Positions 44,302 to 54,015 of a stretch of DNA of 62,218 bases are shown piece by piece. The position numbers and the translations under genes are program-made. The stretch is taken from assembly GCA_002717655.1 (NCBI GenBank), contig PBAY01000007.1:1-62218 (forward strand). Direction: 5' to 3'. Every line of letters starts with the position of its first letter. Positions within the stretch are counted from its first letter, which is position 1. The DNA is from Phycisphaerae bacterium. GTDB taxonomy: Bacteria > Planctomycetota > Phycisphaerae > Phycisphaerales > SM1A02. Under the pieces are notes generated by a model that did no database searches, had not been told where the DNA came from, and saw only the letters and a list, made by a program, of their open reading frames with translations.

Positions 44302-45171
44302 ATGATCCATGGATTGTTCGGCATTCCGGTTGCCACACTTGTCGTCTGTTCTGCTGTACTGGCTCAGCCTGAACAGTCTCAGCCTTCGGAGTCATCTGGA
44401 GTTTCGGAAGCTGTACCGGCTTCAGCGAGCATTGCACCGGATGCAAAGCTTGTGGTTGATCAGTACATCGCTGCCACGGGGGGGCGAAGTGGCTGGGAAT
44501 CGATTCGCACCTTGCAGGGCAACGGCTCCGTGAGCATTCCGGCAGCTGCTATTGCTGGCAGTGCCAATGTCATGATGTCAAAGGTCGAGTATCGCAGGAA
44601 ATTTGTTCTCAATGGGGGCCCGTTGAATGGTGCAATCATCGAAACGGGTCGTAATGGGGATGTGATCTGGCAACTGACTGGGGAAGCAGACCAGTACAAC
44701 GGCAAGTTGATTGAAGGTGCGGAACGTGATCGTAGTCTTCGGCAGTATCAGTTCAACCAATTGCTTGATCTGGAGAAGAACTTCACTCGAGTTGAAGTCG
44801 TGGATGTTGAGGAGATAGACGGGGTTTCCACCATGAAAGTACTCATGGTTCCACGTGAGAATCCCGACAGTCGTGAATATCGCTTCTTTGATCAGAAGTC
44901 AGGCTTGATCCTCAGGACCATCATCGAGGAGTCAGGGCGACCTCCTCAGGAAAGCCGTTATACGAATTACAGGCGATTTGGTCCGATCAAGATGCACACC
45001 CAGACGGACATGATGACGGGCGGGCAGATTGTCATGCGTATTGCCATAACGAATTACGTCTTGAACGAGCCGCTTCCTGAGGAAATCAAGGAAATGCCTC
45101 TGGAAATCAAGGTGCTCCTCGGCGAGGGACCTGATCCCGAGGCCATGGGGCCTCACTTCCAGTCGGAATAG
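44302..45171 (+). CDS. Secreted LolA/LppX-like lipoprotein-sorting type protein
   Basis: 289 residues with a signal peptide (about 1-22, ending VLAQP). A Ser/Ala-rich spacer (about 23-48) is followed by VVDQYIAATGGRSGWESIRT and a series of beta strands (GSVSIPAAAIAGSAN, GDVIWQLTGEADQY, RFFDQKSGLILRTIIEESGR) that resemble the half-barrel of outer-membrane lipoprotein carrier-like proteins. The assignment is by overall pattern, not by a diagnostic motif. A periplasmic lipid- or lipoprotein-binding role is inferred. It is followed at once by a decayed hydrolase gene. Confidence 0.7.
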   Translation: MIHGLFGIPVATLVVCSAVLAQPEQSQPSESSGVSEAVPASASIAPDAKLVVDQYIAATGGRSGWESIRTLQGNGSVSIPAAAIAGSANVMMSKVEYRRKFVLNGGPLNGAIIETGRNGDVIWQLTGEADQYNGKLIEGAERDRSLRQYQFNQLLDLEKNFTRVEVVDVEEIDGVSTMKVLMVPRENPDSREYRFFDQKSGLILRTIIEESGRPPQESRYTNYRRFGPIKMHTQTDMMTGGQIVMRIAITNYVLNEPLPEEIKEMPLEIKVLLGEGPDPEAMGPHFQSE

Positions 45172-45173
45172 GA

Positions 45174-45610
45174 ATGCCGTCGCCGCTCGTGTGTCTGCAT
45201 GGTTGGTGTTGTGCGGAGTGGCATTTCAGGCATTCATCCCGGCATTCGAAGTCGATTTCAAGTCAGGTGTTCGAGACTTCTTCGTCAATCGTCTGGAGCA
45301 TCCTGCGGATGATTCGAAGATCAATCAACAGGTCGTGGATGATGTCATGACCGCTGATCCTGCTGTCGCGATAGCACTGTTCCGTGATCTGGCAACACCT
45401 GGCCGGCTCCCGAAAGCGGAAGAGGTTGGTGTTCCAATTCTTGGTATCGCCTCGGCCCTGCAGTTTCTGGATCGTGACGTCCTGCTGGCTCATGCGGCAG
45501 CAGCCTGGTTTGCCCAGATGCCCGGGTGTGGTCATGCCATCATGCTGCAGGCGACCGATGGGTTGAATGCGATGTTGAAAAGATTCGCCGATTGGGTTGA
45601 TCGAAACTGA
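45174..45610 (+). pseudogene. Decayed alpha/beta hydrolase gene
   Basis: An ATG at 45174 overlaps the end of the previous gene region and reads PSPLVCLHGWCCAEWHF, the start of an alpha/beta hydrolase (HGW oxyanion motif), but then goes out of frame. One base further on, the other frame continues sensibly as FQAFIPAFE, consistent with loss of one C near 45226. The sequence then jumps directly to the cap/C-terminal part (DFKSGVRDFFVNRLEHPADD, then PGCGHAIMLQATDGLNAML with the catalytic-His-like GH). The nucleophile elbow and about 120 middle residues are missing. It therefore looks like a frameshift plus an internal deletion. The open frame 45191-45610 (139 codons) is the leftover. Confidence 0.75.
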
Positions 45611-45619
45611 GAATCCAGC

Positions 45620-45651
45620 AAAAAACCCTTCCCCCGTGTGGGGGAAGGGTT
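45620..45651 (-). terminator. Rho-independent terminator of the large protease gene
   Basis: A perfect 12-base-pair stem AACCCTTCCCCC (45624-45635), loop GTGT, GGGGGAAGGGTT (45640-45651). On the minus strand it is followed by a run of Ts (45620-45625 are all A on the plus strand), so it ends the 3.8-kb protease gene; it may also stop plus-strand readthrough. Confidence 0.92.
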
Positions 45652-45676
45652 CAATCAATTCACGTGATGTTCAGGA

Positions 45677-48600
45677 TCAGCAGGTACCGTAGTAGCTGAT
45701 CACCTGAAGGATGTCATCGACGTCGCAATCGCCGTCTCCATCAACATCGCCGCCACCGCTGTTGGAGCCGAAGTTGCCGAGAACTTCAAGGATGTCGTCG
45801 ACATCAGCGTCTCCATCACCGTCGGCATCACCGAGGCATGGGTTGTCGCACTCATCAGGGATGCCATTGCCATTGGAATCTTCGCTGGTTCCATTGGCGA
45901 TATCACAGGCATCTGAAACACGGTTGCCATTGCAGTCCTGCGTGTCGCTGTAGCCAGCGTAGAGTGAGGCAGTTGCCTGAAGGATGACATCATCAGCGGT
46001 ACGACCCTGGATGAGACCTTCGAATCCAACTTCGGAATCAAGGCCAAGAGCCGTCACGCGTGCCAGCAGGACACCGTAGTGCTGCGAGCAGTCCTGAGCG
46101 GTGAACAGTCGGGCTTCACCTTGTTCATCGGTTGGAAGGACGAACCAGAGTCCGTTGCCGACGGAGAGGTCTCCTCCGGCTTCGAAGGTGTCCCAGGAGA
46201 TGCCGATGTCCTGAAGTGCATTGTTGTCGAATGGATTGCCACTGCTGTCAATGGCTCCAATCGTGATGCGACTGTCATGCTCCAGATTCGGATCGAACTC
46301 GTAGAAGTCCGGATTCACATCGGTTGAACGAGGTCCGCCAAACTCACTCTGGAAGAAATCACCAGAGCAGGTCAGCATCTTCGCCTGTTCAGGAGTACCT
46401 GCAACAGCATCGACACGGGCACCTTCTGGAAGCGTCACGTACAGGTCAACGGTGAAGTTGTCACCGACACCTTGTGCCAGATTGGTGCCTGAAATCGCAT
46501 GCAGAACCTGAATCTCATCACTGCCGCCGCATTCGACTGCATTGCAGCTGCTTCCGTCACCCTGATAGGTGCCGCCGAGATTACTGCAGGCTTCTGCAGT
46601 TCCTTCGTTGCAGCTTGAACCGATGCAGCAAGCACCAGTAGCAGGTGGATCGACGCATGGGTCGTTGTCACAGTTCGTGCCATCGCCCAGATAGTCGCCG
46701 CCAGCAGCTTCGCAGTCAGCTGCGGAAGTCACGGAGCAGGTACTTTCGAGACAGCAGGCACCTGTTGGGTCAACACATGGGTTGTTGCCACAGGAAGTGC
46801 CATCACCCAGATAGTCGCCACCACTGGTGGAACAATCCGCAGCAGTCTGAATCGAGCAGCTGTCGCCGAGGCAGCAGGCCCCGGTTGGATCACCCGCATC
46901 GCCATCATGCACGATGTAGATGCGACCGCCGGTCCAGGTGCTGTCGACCACGCCAGCAGCATCATCGTAGGTTTCGAAGAACTCGACCTGGACTTCGCCA
47001 TCAGCATCGCTGAAGTTCCAGTCCTGAGTGAGATCGTCATAGCCAGTCACCGGGCCATAGTCGCCAGGTGCATCTTCACCATCGAAGATGGCGATGTAGC
47101 CGGAGAACGGCTCGCCATCATTTTCCCAGGTGAACATGATTCCTGCTTCGGAACCCCAGGATGGGTCGAAGGCGGAGAGTGTGGCATCTTCCCAACCGAC
47201 TCCAAGAATGTTGGAGCCTGCGGGGATGGTGATGGTCTGGATCACATTGACGCCTGACTGGTAGCCGTCATAGCTGTCGATCCCAGCGATCTCAAGGAAG
47301 GATTCGCCACCGCCGCCGCCACCACATGGGTTGCCGCTGCAGGTGCTTCCTTCTCCGAGCCATGTTCCACCCTGTCCGGTGCAAGCACCTTCATCAGGTT
47401 GGATGTCGCAACTGCTGCCGATGCAGCAGGCACCGCCACCGCCGCTGCCACAATCGATGGAGCAGTCGGAGCCCGCACCCTGCCAGGTACCGCCGGTACC
47501 TTCACAGGCGGACTGGCTTGGCATGATTTCGCAGGAACCATCTGTGTAGCAGCAGGCTCCTTCGAGTGGTGCACCGAAGTCACCAGAGATGGTGAGTGTG
47601 CCGGATCCGGTCGCACCCTGCCATCCACCAAGACGGATGTAGTAGGTCTGGCCACCGGTAACGGGGAAGCCAGCGATCTCTGAGTAGTACTGCTGACAGT
47701 TTCCGTCTCCACCAGCTGAGTCGCCATTGCAGGCGACCTGGCTCAGTGCATTGCAGCTGTCACCACTGTAGAGCACCATCGAGGTGTCGAACGAGCTCGC
47801 ATCGCAGGTCGTGAAGGTTGCCGTGCCATCGCCAGGAGCGACGAATCGGAACCAGTGGTCAGGGCTTCCAGTCCAGTCAAGGTAGGTGCCATCGCACTGG
47901 GAATCATCCGGTTCGCCGTAGCCACTGTCAGTGTTGCCAGTGGTATCGAATGCATTGCTGCCTTCGAAGGCATCAACTGCATCGTTGCAGGTGTCACCTT
48001 CTCCGCCGCCGCCACCACCACATGGGTTGCCGGCACAGGAAGTGTCGTCACCCTGATAGTCGCCGCCTGCTGAAGCACAGTCTCCTGCAGTCTCGATGGA
48101 GCAGTTGTTGCCGATGCAGCAGGCACCCGTAGGATCGCCGCCACCATCGCCACAGCTCTCTGGTGGGCAGTCGCCACCGTCGCAGTCGAATTCATCGCAG
48201 TTGAGATAGATGGCAACGCCGTTGTAGTCATAGCTGCCATCATCGCAGTAGCCATCGCCAACCCAGTTGGCTGGGCAGCAGTTGCCGAAGCAGTCTTCGA
48301 TTTCACCGACTGGGCATTCGCCTGGAGGTGGTGTGTCGCCTTCACAGGCAATCGCTCGTGCCTGGATGAAGCCTGCGGTATCGATACGGTTGCCATAGTT
48401 GACGCAGCCACCACTGCAATGGGTGACCACACCGACGATTTCGCCGTTGTAGACCAGCGAGGAACCGGAGTTTCCGAAGGTCACGTCGATGTCGTATTCA
48501 ATGCTTGAACTGTTCACCGAGAGCACGGGTCCATCGTGGAATTGCTGTGTCTGTGAGCGGTTCAGTTGACCACTGTCAACGCCATAGCCATTGACCGTGA

Positions 48601-49477
48601 GTGTTCCGGAGTTCGGGATGGAACTGGCCAGCGGGATGAAGGATCCATATCGCTCCACAGGAGTTTCGCCTGCGGAGTTGGTTCCGATGCGCATGGCACC
48701 ATAGTCGGCGCCCACGCCACCGTTGACACCTGATTCGGCCAGAACGGGGAACTGATCAGCAACCGGAGGGTTGTTGGTCGAGCCGTCGCTGTTTGAATCA
48801 GGGACATTGAAATGTACGCTTGGTCCGCCGCCCCCGAGGCAGTGACCTGCGGTGACCATGCAGCTTTCCGCGTTGTACAGAGTCGCACTGCAACCGACTG
48901 GCATGAGGCGAGCAAAGTTGTTGTCACTTGAGGGGGTGCGGTCATCTGATCCGCAGATACCACAATTGCCTTCGCCACGATCTGCCTGACCGTTTTCAAA
49001 GGCGAACTGATTGATGGAGAATTCATTGCCGGTTGTGAACGGGCCAGCGACCAGTTCGATCCGTACGGCATTGCCATTGAAATAAGCGCTGGCGTTATCC
49101 CACATCGCCAGTGTCTCTGCATCAAGTTCCTGAACTTCACCATCGTGAAGGGAGGTCACTCGGATGAAACTGCCGTCGTCAAGTTGGGCGTCGTTGAAGT
49201 AGAGACGAATCCATGCGATTCCATCGACACGCAGCGTGTCCTGCCAGACCACCTGAGGCTTGGCATTCATGTTGATGGCACGGCCGGTTCGAATATCGAC
49301 GGGGGCATAGTCGCCCGTGGGGTAGTCGAGCGTGGACTCGACCAGATCAATATTCTTGACGATGGCCTTGGCGGGCGGGCCTTCGACCAGATTCTGGCCG
49401 GCGGCTGTCGTACACAAAACCGCACTGGTGACGATGCCCAAGAGGGTCATCGCGCGTGGGTGACGAGGCAGTTGCAT
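45677..49477 (-). CDS. Large secreted trypsin-like protease with GACC modules and dockerin
   Basis: 1266 residues from ATG 49477 (AGGAGAG upstream); the longer frame to 49555 is not preferred. Signal peptide about 1-28. An N-terminal beta domain (30-165) is followed by the motif CGICGSDDRTP (172-182) and a trypsin-like domain with H212 (VTAGHC), D258 (GADYGAMRI) and S339 (GNSGSS). A Notch/LNR-like Cys cluster (about 385-440), a PPC-like domain with FRFVAPGDGTATFTTC, and six six-cysteine GACC modules come next, then a cohesin-like beta domain and two dockerin pairs at the end (DADGDGDADVDDILEVLGNF and DVDGDGDCDVDDILQVISYY). Secreted and probably anchored or assembled on the surface. Its paralog lies directly upstream on the same strand. 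Confidence 0.88.
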   Translation of the reverse strand: MQLPRHPRAMTLLGIVTSAVLCTTAAGQNLVEGPPAKAIVKNIDLVESTLDYPTGDYAPVDIRTGRAINMNAKPQVVWQDTLRVDGIAWIRLYFNDAQLDDGSFIRVTSLHDGEVQELDAETLAMWDNASAYFNGNAVRIELVAGPFTTGNEFSINQFAFENGQADRGEGNCGICGSDDRTPSSDNNFARLMPVGCSATLYNAESCMVTAGHCLGGGGPSVHFNVPDSNSDGSTNNPPVADQFPVLAESGVNGGVGADYGAMRIGTNSAGETPVERYGSFIPLASSIPNSGTLTVNGYGVDSGQLNRSQTQQFHDGPVLSVNSSSIEYDIDVTFGNSGSSLVYNGEIVGVVTHCSGGCVNYGNRIDTAGFIQARAIACEGDTPPPGECPVGEIEDCFGNCCPANWVGDGYCDDGSYDYNGVAIYLNCDEFDCDGGDCPPESCGDGGGDPTGACCIGNNCSIETAGDCASAGGDYQGDDTSCAGNPCGGGGGGEGDTCNDAVDAFEGSNAFDTTGNTDSGYGEPDDSQCDGTYLDWTGSPDHWFRFVAPGDGTATFTTCDASSFDTSMVLYSGDSCNALSQVACNGDSAGGDGNCQQYYSEIAGFPVTGGQTYYIRLGGWQGATGSGTLTISGDFGAPLEGACCYTDGSCEIMPSQSACEGTGGTWQGAGSDCSIDCGSGGGGACCIGSSCDIQPDEGACTGQGGTWLGEGSTCSGNPCGGGGGGESFLEIAGIDSYDGYQSGVNVIQTITIPAGSNILGVGWEDATLSAFDPSWGSEAGIMFTWENDGEPFSGYIAIFDGEDAPGDYGPVTGYDDLTQDWNFSDADGEVQVEFFETYDDAAGVVDSTWTGGRIYIVHDGDAGDPTGACCLGDSCSIQTAADCSTSGGDYLGDGTSCGNNPCVDPTGACCLESTCSVTSAADCEAAGGDYLGDGTNCDNDPCVDPPATGACCIGSSCNEGTAEACSNLGGTYQGDGSSCNAVECGGSDEIQVLHAISGTNLAQGVGDNFTVDLYVTLPEGARVDAVAGTPEQAKMLTCSGDFFQSEFGGPRSTDVNPDFYEFDPNLEHDSRITIGAIDSSGNPFDNNALQDIGISWDTFEAGGDLSVGNGLWFVLPTDEQGEARLFTAQDCSQHYGVLLARVTALGLDSEVGFEGLIQGRTADDVILQATASLYAGYSDTQDCNGNRVSDACDIANGTSEDSNGNGIPDECDNPCLGDADGDGDADVDDILEVLGNFGSNSGGGDVDGDGDCDVDDILQVISYYGTC

Positions 49478-49724
49478 GGTCTCTCTCCTGTGAAACTCTC
49501 GCTGGGGACATTTCCGAAATGCAGCCTGCGTCCTCTCTATGACGCTCACGTACAACGCGAATGGCTCTCCGGATCATTTGAATGTACCACTCATGTCCGT
49601 TGAATCAAGGTTCTCGGATGCTTGAAAGCTACTAGGAAGGAGTTTTTATGTGTGACCTGGAAACCAGCAAGGGCCAGAAAGCCGATTTATCAAGTCATGA
49701 GGGCTGATTTGAAGGTTGGTTGGC

Positions 49725-51785
49725 TCAGCAGGGGCCGTAGGAGCCAATGACCTGCAGCAGGTCATCGACATCAACCTGTCCATCTCCATCGAGGTCGTAG
49801 TCTGGATTGATGGTGCCAAACCAGGCGATGATCGTCAGCAGGTCATCGACATCGACTTCTCCGTCGAGATCAAAGTCGCCTGCGCAAGTCACGGCACAGG
49901 GCAGATCCAGACAAGAGGTGCCATCACCACTGTACGTGCCTCCGGAGGAGAGGCATTCATTCTGATCCAGATTGCTGCAGGTTGATCCGATGCAGCAGGC
50001 TCCGGTGGGTATGGCGCAGGGGTTCGGGATGCATGTGGAGTCATCGCCCAGATACTCGCCGCCCAGATTGATGCAGTCTGACTCAGTCAAGAGCTGACAG
50101 TTCGATCCGAGGCCGGTGCAGCACGCACCAGTTCCAGCACTGACACAGGGTTCTGTGCCACAGTCAGTGCCGGATCCCTGATACGTGCCACCGGCATCAT
50201 TACAGTCCGCCTGAATCAACTGGAGGCATTGGTCATCCAGACAGCACGCACCCGTCGCGGGGGCAGGGATGTGGTCAATCCAGAGCGTGCCGGAGCCGGA
50301 GTCACCTTGCCATCCGCCCAGACGGATGTAGTAGGTAGACATTGGGGTAACTTCGATATCGGTGATGGATGAATGAAAACTCTGGCATTCATCCGCTGCT
50401 TCAGCATCACCATTGCAGGCGATCTGAGTCAGTGAAGTGCAATCCGAACCACCATAAAGGACGATGGATGTGTCATAGGAATCCGGATCACAGGTTGAGA
50501 GATTCAGTGTTCCACTTGATGGTGGTTGCCAGACGAACCAGATGTCCGGACTGTTGTCCCAATCCAGATACGTGTCGGGACATTGAGTCTCGTCGGGATC
50601 TCCGAACTCCGAGTCAATGGCGCCGGTTGTGGTGAATTCGTTTTCGCCGATTGTTGCAAATAGTGATGTTTCACAGGTATCGCCAGCAAGACCATTGAAC
50701 AGAATGTCTCGAGCCTCCACGAAGTTTGGATGATCAACCCGTGTGGCGAGATTGGGGCATGGGCAGTGTGTGGCGAGTCCGATGATGCGTTGACTGCCGA
50801 CAGTCATGAGGGGCGAGCCTGAGCTTCCATAGGTGACATCCGCATTGAACTTCAACAGCAATGGTTCAACCCCGATGATGGGTCCAAGGCTTTCCTGAAG
50901 CGTGTCAGCACGTTCGCATTGCTCAAGATCGTCTCCGTAGCCCAGAAGTTGAGCATCCGTGCCTTCCGGAGGAATGCTGCTGGAGATCATCTTGTACTGT
51001 CCGTATCGATCGTAAGGTCGTTCTCCAAGACCATTGGTTCCAAGCAGAATGGCGGCCCAGTCATTCCCTGGACCATTGACCTGACAGAGCCAGCCAGTAA
51101 CGGGGAACTGGTCATTGACAGGTGGATGATTCATCGTGCAATCACCATTGGATGGTGGGATGTCGAATTGCGCGACAAGAGCGGAACCATCACTCATGCA
51201 GTGTCCTGCTGAGATCATGTGGCTGTTTTCATCAATGATGGTTCCGGTGCAGGTATAGGTTCCGCCGAGCAGTCGACTGATGGCAAGATCTTCGTAGGGT
51301 GTGCGATCGTCTTCTCCGCAGTAGCCGCAATAGGGGTCTCCGCCTCGCTCTGAATCATCCCAGGCGAGTTCATTGATGATCAGGCGGTTTGTACTGCCGG
51401 CCGAAGCAATCAGTTCAACCAGAAGCGTGCTGCCATTGAAGAACGCCGTTGAGCGTCTCCATTGCTGAAGTGCTGATTCGTCCAGATACTGGACCTCGCC
51501 ATCGGTCAGGGAAAGCACTCTCAGGTAGCTTGAGCCTTCCAGATACGTGCCATCAAGAAAGAGTCGCATCCAGGAGGCGTCAGGCTGATGGATGACTTCG
51601 GTATGGATCACCTTGTTGGAATCGCCTTGGTGCACCAGCTCCCCGGAGTCGCTTCGATAAGAGGTGATTTCGCCTACGGCTCCACGCATTGGAGTCTGAG
51701 CTGAAGCTGCCGACGTGGCGATCAACATGCAGAGGACAGCTGCGATCGTCTTCCAGTTGAATTGGTACATCGAATACTTCGGCAT
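49725..51785 (-). CDS. Secreted trypsin-like protease with GACC modules and dockerin
   Basis: 686 residues from ATG 51785; other starts (MYQFNW at 51770, or the open frame up to 52091) are possible. A signal peptide (about 12-30, ending ASAQ) is followed by the same N-terminal beta domain as its neighbour, the CGYCGEDDRTP motif (153-163) and a protease domain with H195 (ISAGHC), D242 (GNDWAAILLG) and S324 (YGSSGSP). A PPC-like domain (DIWFVWQPPSSGTLNLSTC, YYIRLGGWQGDSGSG), three GACC modules and a C-terminal dockerin pair (DFDLDGEVDVDDLLTIIAWF, DLDGDGQVDVDDLLQVIGSY) complete it. The two genes are clear paralogs differing in the number of GACC modules. Confidence 0.87.
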   Translation of the reverse strand: MPKYSMYQFNWKTIAAVLCMLIATSAASAQTPMRGAVGEITSYRSDSGELVHQGDSNKVIHTEVIHQPDASWMRLFLDGTYLEGSSYLRVLSLTDGEVQYLDESALQQWRRSTAFFNGSTLLVELIASAGSTNRLIINELAWDDSERGGDPYCGYCGEDDRTPYEDLAISRLLGGTYTCTGTIIDENSHMISAGHCMSDGSALVAQFDIPPSNGDCTMNHPPVNDQFPVTGWLCQVNGPGNDWAAILLGTNGLGERPYDRYGQYKMISSSIPPEGTDAQLLGYGDDLEQCERADTLQESLGPIIGVEPLLLKFNADVTYGSSGSPLMTVGSQRIIGLATHCPCPNLATRVDHPNFVEARDILFNGLAGDTCETSLFATIGENEFTTTGAIDSEFGDPDETQCPDTYLDWDNSPDIWFVWQPPSSGTLNLSTCDPDSYDTSIVLYGGSDCTSLTQIACNGDAEAADECQSFHSSITDIEVTPMSTYYIRLGGWQGDSGSGTLWIDHIPAPATGACCLDDQCLQLIQADCNDAGGTYQGSGTDCGTEPCVSAGTGACCTGLGSNCQLLTESDCINLGGEYLGDDSTCIPNPCAIPTGACCIGSTCSNLDQNECLSSGGTYSGDGTSCLDLPCAVTCAGDFDLDGEVDVDDLLTIIAWFGTINPDYDLDGDGQVDVDDLLQVIGSYGPC

Positions 51786-52113
51786 CTCTTCTAGTAGCGG
51801 TCCCTGCCCGGGACTGGCACTCCTCAGACTACACTTCGGTTGGCCACGTGCAGAGGCTGCATGCCCTTGCATGTTCCAGATGCTTTTTTGCCTCAAACCA
51901 CTCCCGCGACGGAGTTCCTGAAGGATCACGCTCAGGTTCTTGAAGAGTACCACCGCAAGACCGGGCGGCAAGCGGGACCTGTTGAAAGGTCTGCTGGTGA
52001 TTGAAATGGCTTTCAAGGCCCCTTTAATGTTGTTTTTGAGGGGTTGGGTTGGTATCTGGCAGTCAGTTTGAAGCCTGCTGAGCCACTCCAAGAGGGGTGA
52101 GTCAGCCCCAGGA
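51786..52113. other. Intergenic region between divergent genes
   Basis: 328 bases between the minus-strand protease and the plus-strand DUF2231 gene. The minus frame stays open here to 52091 but shows no signal peptide or family resemblance, so I treat it as non-coding. No clear promoter pair is visible; a TATAGT at 52121 could be a -10 for the plus gene, in which case that gene would start further downstream. Confidence 0.45.
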
Positions 52114-53691
52114 ATGATCTATAGTTGGGATATGCTCGATCTGATCATGGAACCATTGGCTGCTTTGGCAGTAGCTGATTCGACAACGCCATCAGCATGG
52201 TGGCGATTCTTTGGCCGATTGCACCCCCTCTTGCTGCATTTTCCGATTGCCATGCTTGTTGCGGCAGCATGTGTCGAACTGGTCCTCTGCTGGCGGAAGG
52301 ATGCCCAGCCCATTGTGATCGCCTCATTCTGTCTCTGGGTGGGGACGGTTTCTGCGATCCTGGCGACCTGGACCGGTTGGGAGATGGCCGAATTCGAAGG
52401 GATCGCTGCCAATCCAGTCAAGGCTGAACTGCTCGAATGGCATCGATGGACAGGAGTCGTGCTGGCGATCCTGAGCATCCTGCTGTGCCTCTTCTGGTTG
52501 ATCAATCGAATCTTGAGCCGTCGCTGGCCATTCCATGTCTACCGGTATGGTCTCTGGGCAGCGGGAGTGCTCGTCTGTGTTGTCGGTCACTTTGGTGCAG
52601 AGATGAAATGGGGACGGGATTACCTCTTCTCCGTTCTTCGGACCCCAGCAGCTGCCAGTGAAATTGCGATTGAAACTCCTGCAAGCGATCAGGGCAAGAA
52701 TGAGTCCGATTCCGACACCGAGGAATCCAAGGACACGGCATCGAATTCGAATACTCCCTCTGCGGCCTTGATTTCCTGGAACGTTCAGATCGAACCACTC
52801 TTTGCTGCCCAGTGCGCAGATTGTCATGGCCCTCAGAAGCAGAAGGGTGGTTTGCAACTTGTTCCCTATGAAGCCTTCGAATCACATCTTGCCGTCATCG
52901 ATCAGGCGGAGCCTCTGAACAGTCTCCTTGTCCATCGAATCGTGCTCCCAGAGGATGATCCGGATGCCATGCCTCCTGGCGGTCCTGCCATGAGTAAGGA
53001 AGAAGTAGAGGTCATTCAGAATTGGATCGGGCAGGGGGCACCGGGGCCCGTGGCCGCCACAACAGCAGATCAGTCGTCGGTATCAACAGCCACAGGTCCT
53101 GCAGGCTCTGCTCCCAGACGGACGGATCCAGCCAGTGTCAGGCCATCCCCCTTTGATTCGGCCAAGCAGTTGGCTGCCATGAAGACCATTGATGACATGG
53201 GTGGTCATGTGGCGCCCATCAGCGAAGGATCACCCTGGCTTGATGTCAATCTCTCCTTGATGAGACCGCCTGCAACGGATGACCAGATACGGATACTTGC
53301 TGGTATCAGTGAAACCCTGATCTGGTTGAATCTCGGTGCGACGGACATCACCGACGCAGCGTTGGAGAAAACCGTTTCCGAATTGACGGCACTTCATCGT
53401 TTGAGATTGGACCGGACCGGCATTGGAGATGAGGGCATTTCTCATCTTGAATCACTTCAGGCGTTGGAAGTGCTCAATCTCTTTGGGACAAAGGTGACTG
53501 ATGCCGGATTGATTTCCATTGAACGATTGTCTTCGCTTCGGGTCGTCTATCTCTGGAATTCGGGGGTAACCCGTGAAGGAGTTGAGGCCTTGCAGGCAGC
53601 CCGCCCGAATCTGGAAATCATCGGTGCGCCTGAAGAAGTGCCGCTCTCCGAGGGGCAGGACAATGCCACAGCGGGTACGTCCTTGGATTGA
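52114..53691 (+). CDS. DUF2231-cytochrome c-LRR protein
   Basis: 525 residues (start could also be ATG 52132 or 52147). The N-terminal 170 residues hold the DUF2231-type membrane domain with HPLLLHFPIAMLVAAACVE, four helices and conserved histidines. A Ser/Asp/Glu-rich linker (about 180-225) leads to a planctomycete cytochrome c-like domain with the haem motif CADCHGPQKQKGG and axial Met in DPDAMPPGGPAMSKEEV. The C-terminus (about 390-500) is made of leucine-rich repeats (LIWLNLGATDITDAAL, LHRLRLDRTGIGDEGI, LEVLNLFGTKVTDAGL). Such fusions are typical of planctomycetes/verrucomicrobia and are thought to be membrane electron-transfer or sensing proteins. Confidence 0.88.
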   Translation: MIYSWDMLDLIMEPLAALAVADSTTPSAWWRFFGRLHPLLLHFPIAMLVAAACVELVLCWRKDAQPIVIASFCLWVGTVSAILATWTGWEMAEFEGIAANPVKAELLEWHRWTGVVLAILSILLCLFWLINRILSRRWPFHVYRYGLWAAGVLVCVVGHFGAEMKWGRDYLFSVLRTPAAASEIAIETPASDQGKNESDSDTEESKDTASNSNTPSAALISWNVQIEPLFAAQCADCHGPQKQKGGLQLVPYEAFESHLAVIDQAEPLNSLLVHRIVLPEDDPDAMPPGGPAMSKEEVEVIQNWIGQGAPGPVAATTADQSSVSTATGPAGSAPRRTDPASVRPSPFDSAKQLAAMKTIDDMGGHVAPISEGSPWLDVNLSLMRPPATDDQIRILAGISETLIWLNLGATDITDAALEKTVSELTALHRLRLDRTGIGDEGISHLESLQALEVLNLFGTKVTDAGLISIERLSSLRVVYLWNSGVTREGVEALQAARPNLEIIGAPEEVPLSEGQDNATAGTSLD

Positions 53692-53787
53692 CTCTTTGGG
53701 TTGTTGACTGCCTGTTGCGGGGTGGTCATAGTGGCAACCCAAGCGGCCTGATTCTGGCCTCATGTATGTTCAATCTGGAGATATGAC

Positions 53788-54015
53788 ATGTTGATTCGAG
53801 TTGTTTTGGTAGTGAGTCTTTGCCTCTTTGGATTTGCCTGTGAAAAGAAGGGTGGCGAAGAAGCATCTGGAGGTGCGGTGAAACAGGGTGACGGCAAGAT
53901 CACCATCACCGAGGGTGGTCAGACCCAACCAGGTACTGCGACGGTCAAGAATGCCGATCCCGGTCAACAGGATGGAGTTGTTTCAACGCCTGCAAGTGGC
54001 GGCAGCAACGAGTGA
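53788..54015 (+). CDS. Small lipoprotein
   Basis: 75 residues. A lipoprotein signal peptide ends in FGFAC (lipobox, lipidated Cys18). The mature part is a short, charged, low-complexity stretch (EKKGGEEASGGAVKQGDGKI) rich in Gly, Gln and Thr. TGGAG lies 7 bases before the ATG. Function unknown; it lies upstream of the efflux genes but is separated from them by a gap and a terminator. Confidence 0.75.
   Translation: MLIRVVLVVSLCLFGFACEKKGGEEASGGAVKQGDGKITITEGGQTQPGTATVKNADPGQQDGVVSTPASGGSNE

Noticed and set aside
51786..52091. N-terminal extension of the second protease gene
   Set aside because: The extension lacks a signal peptide and would put the clear signal sequence in the middle of the protein.
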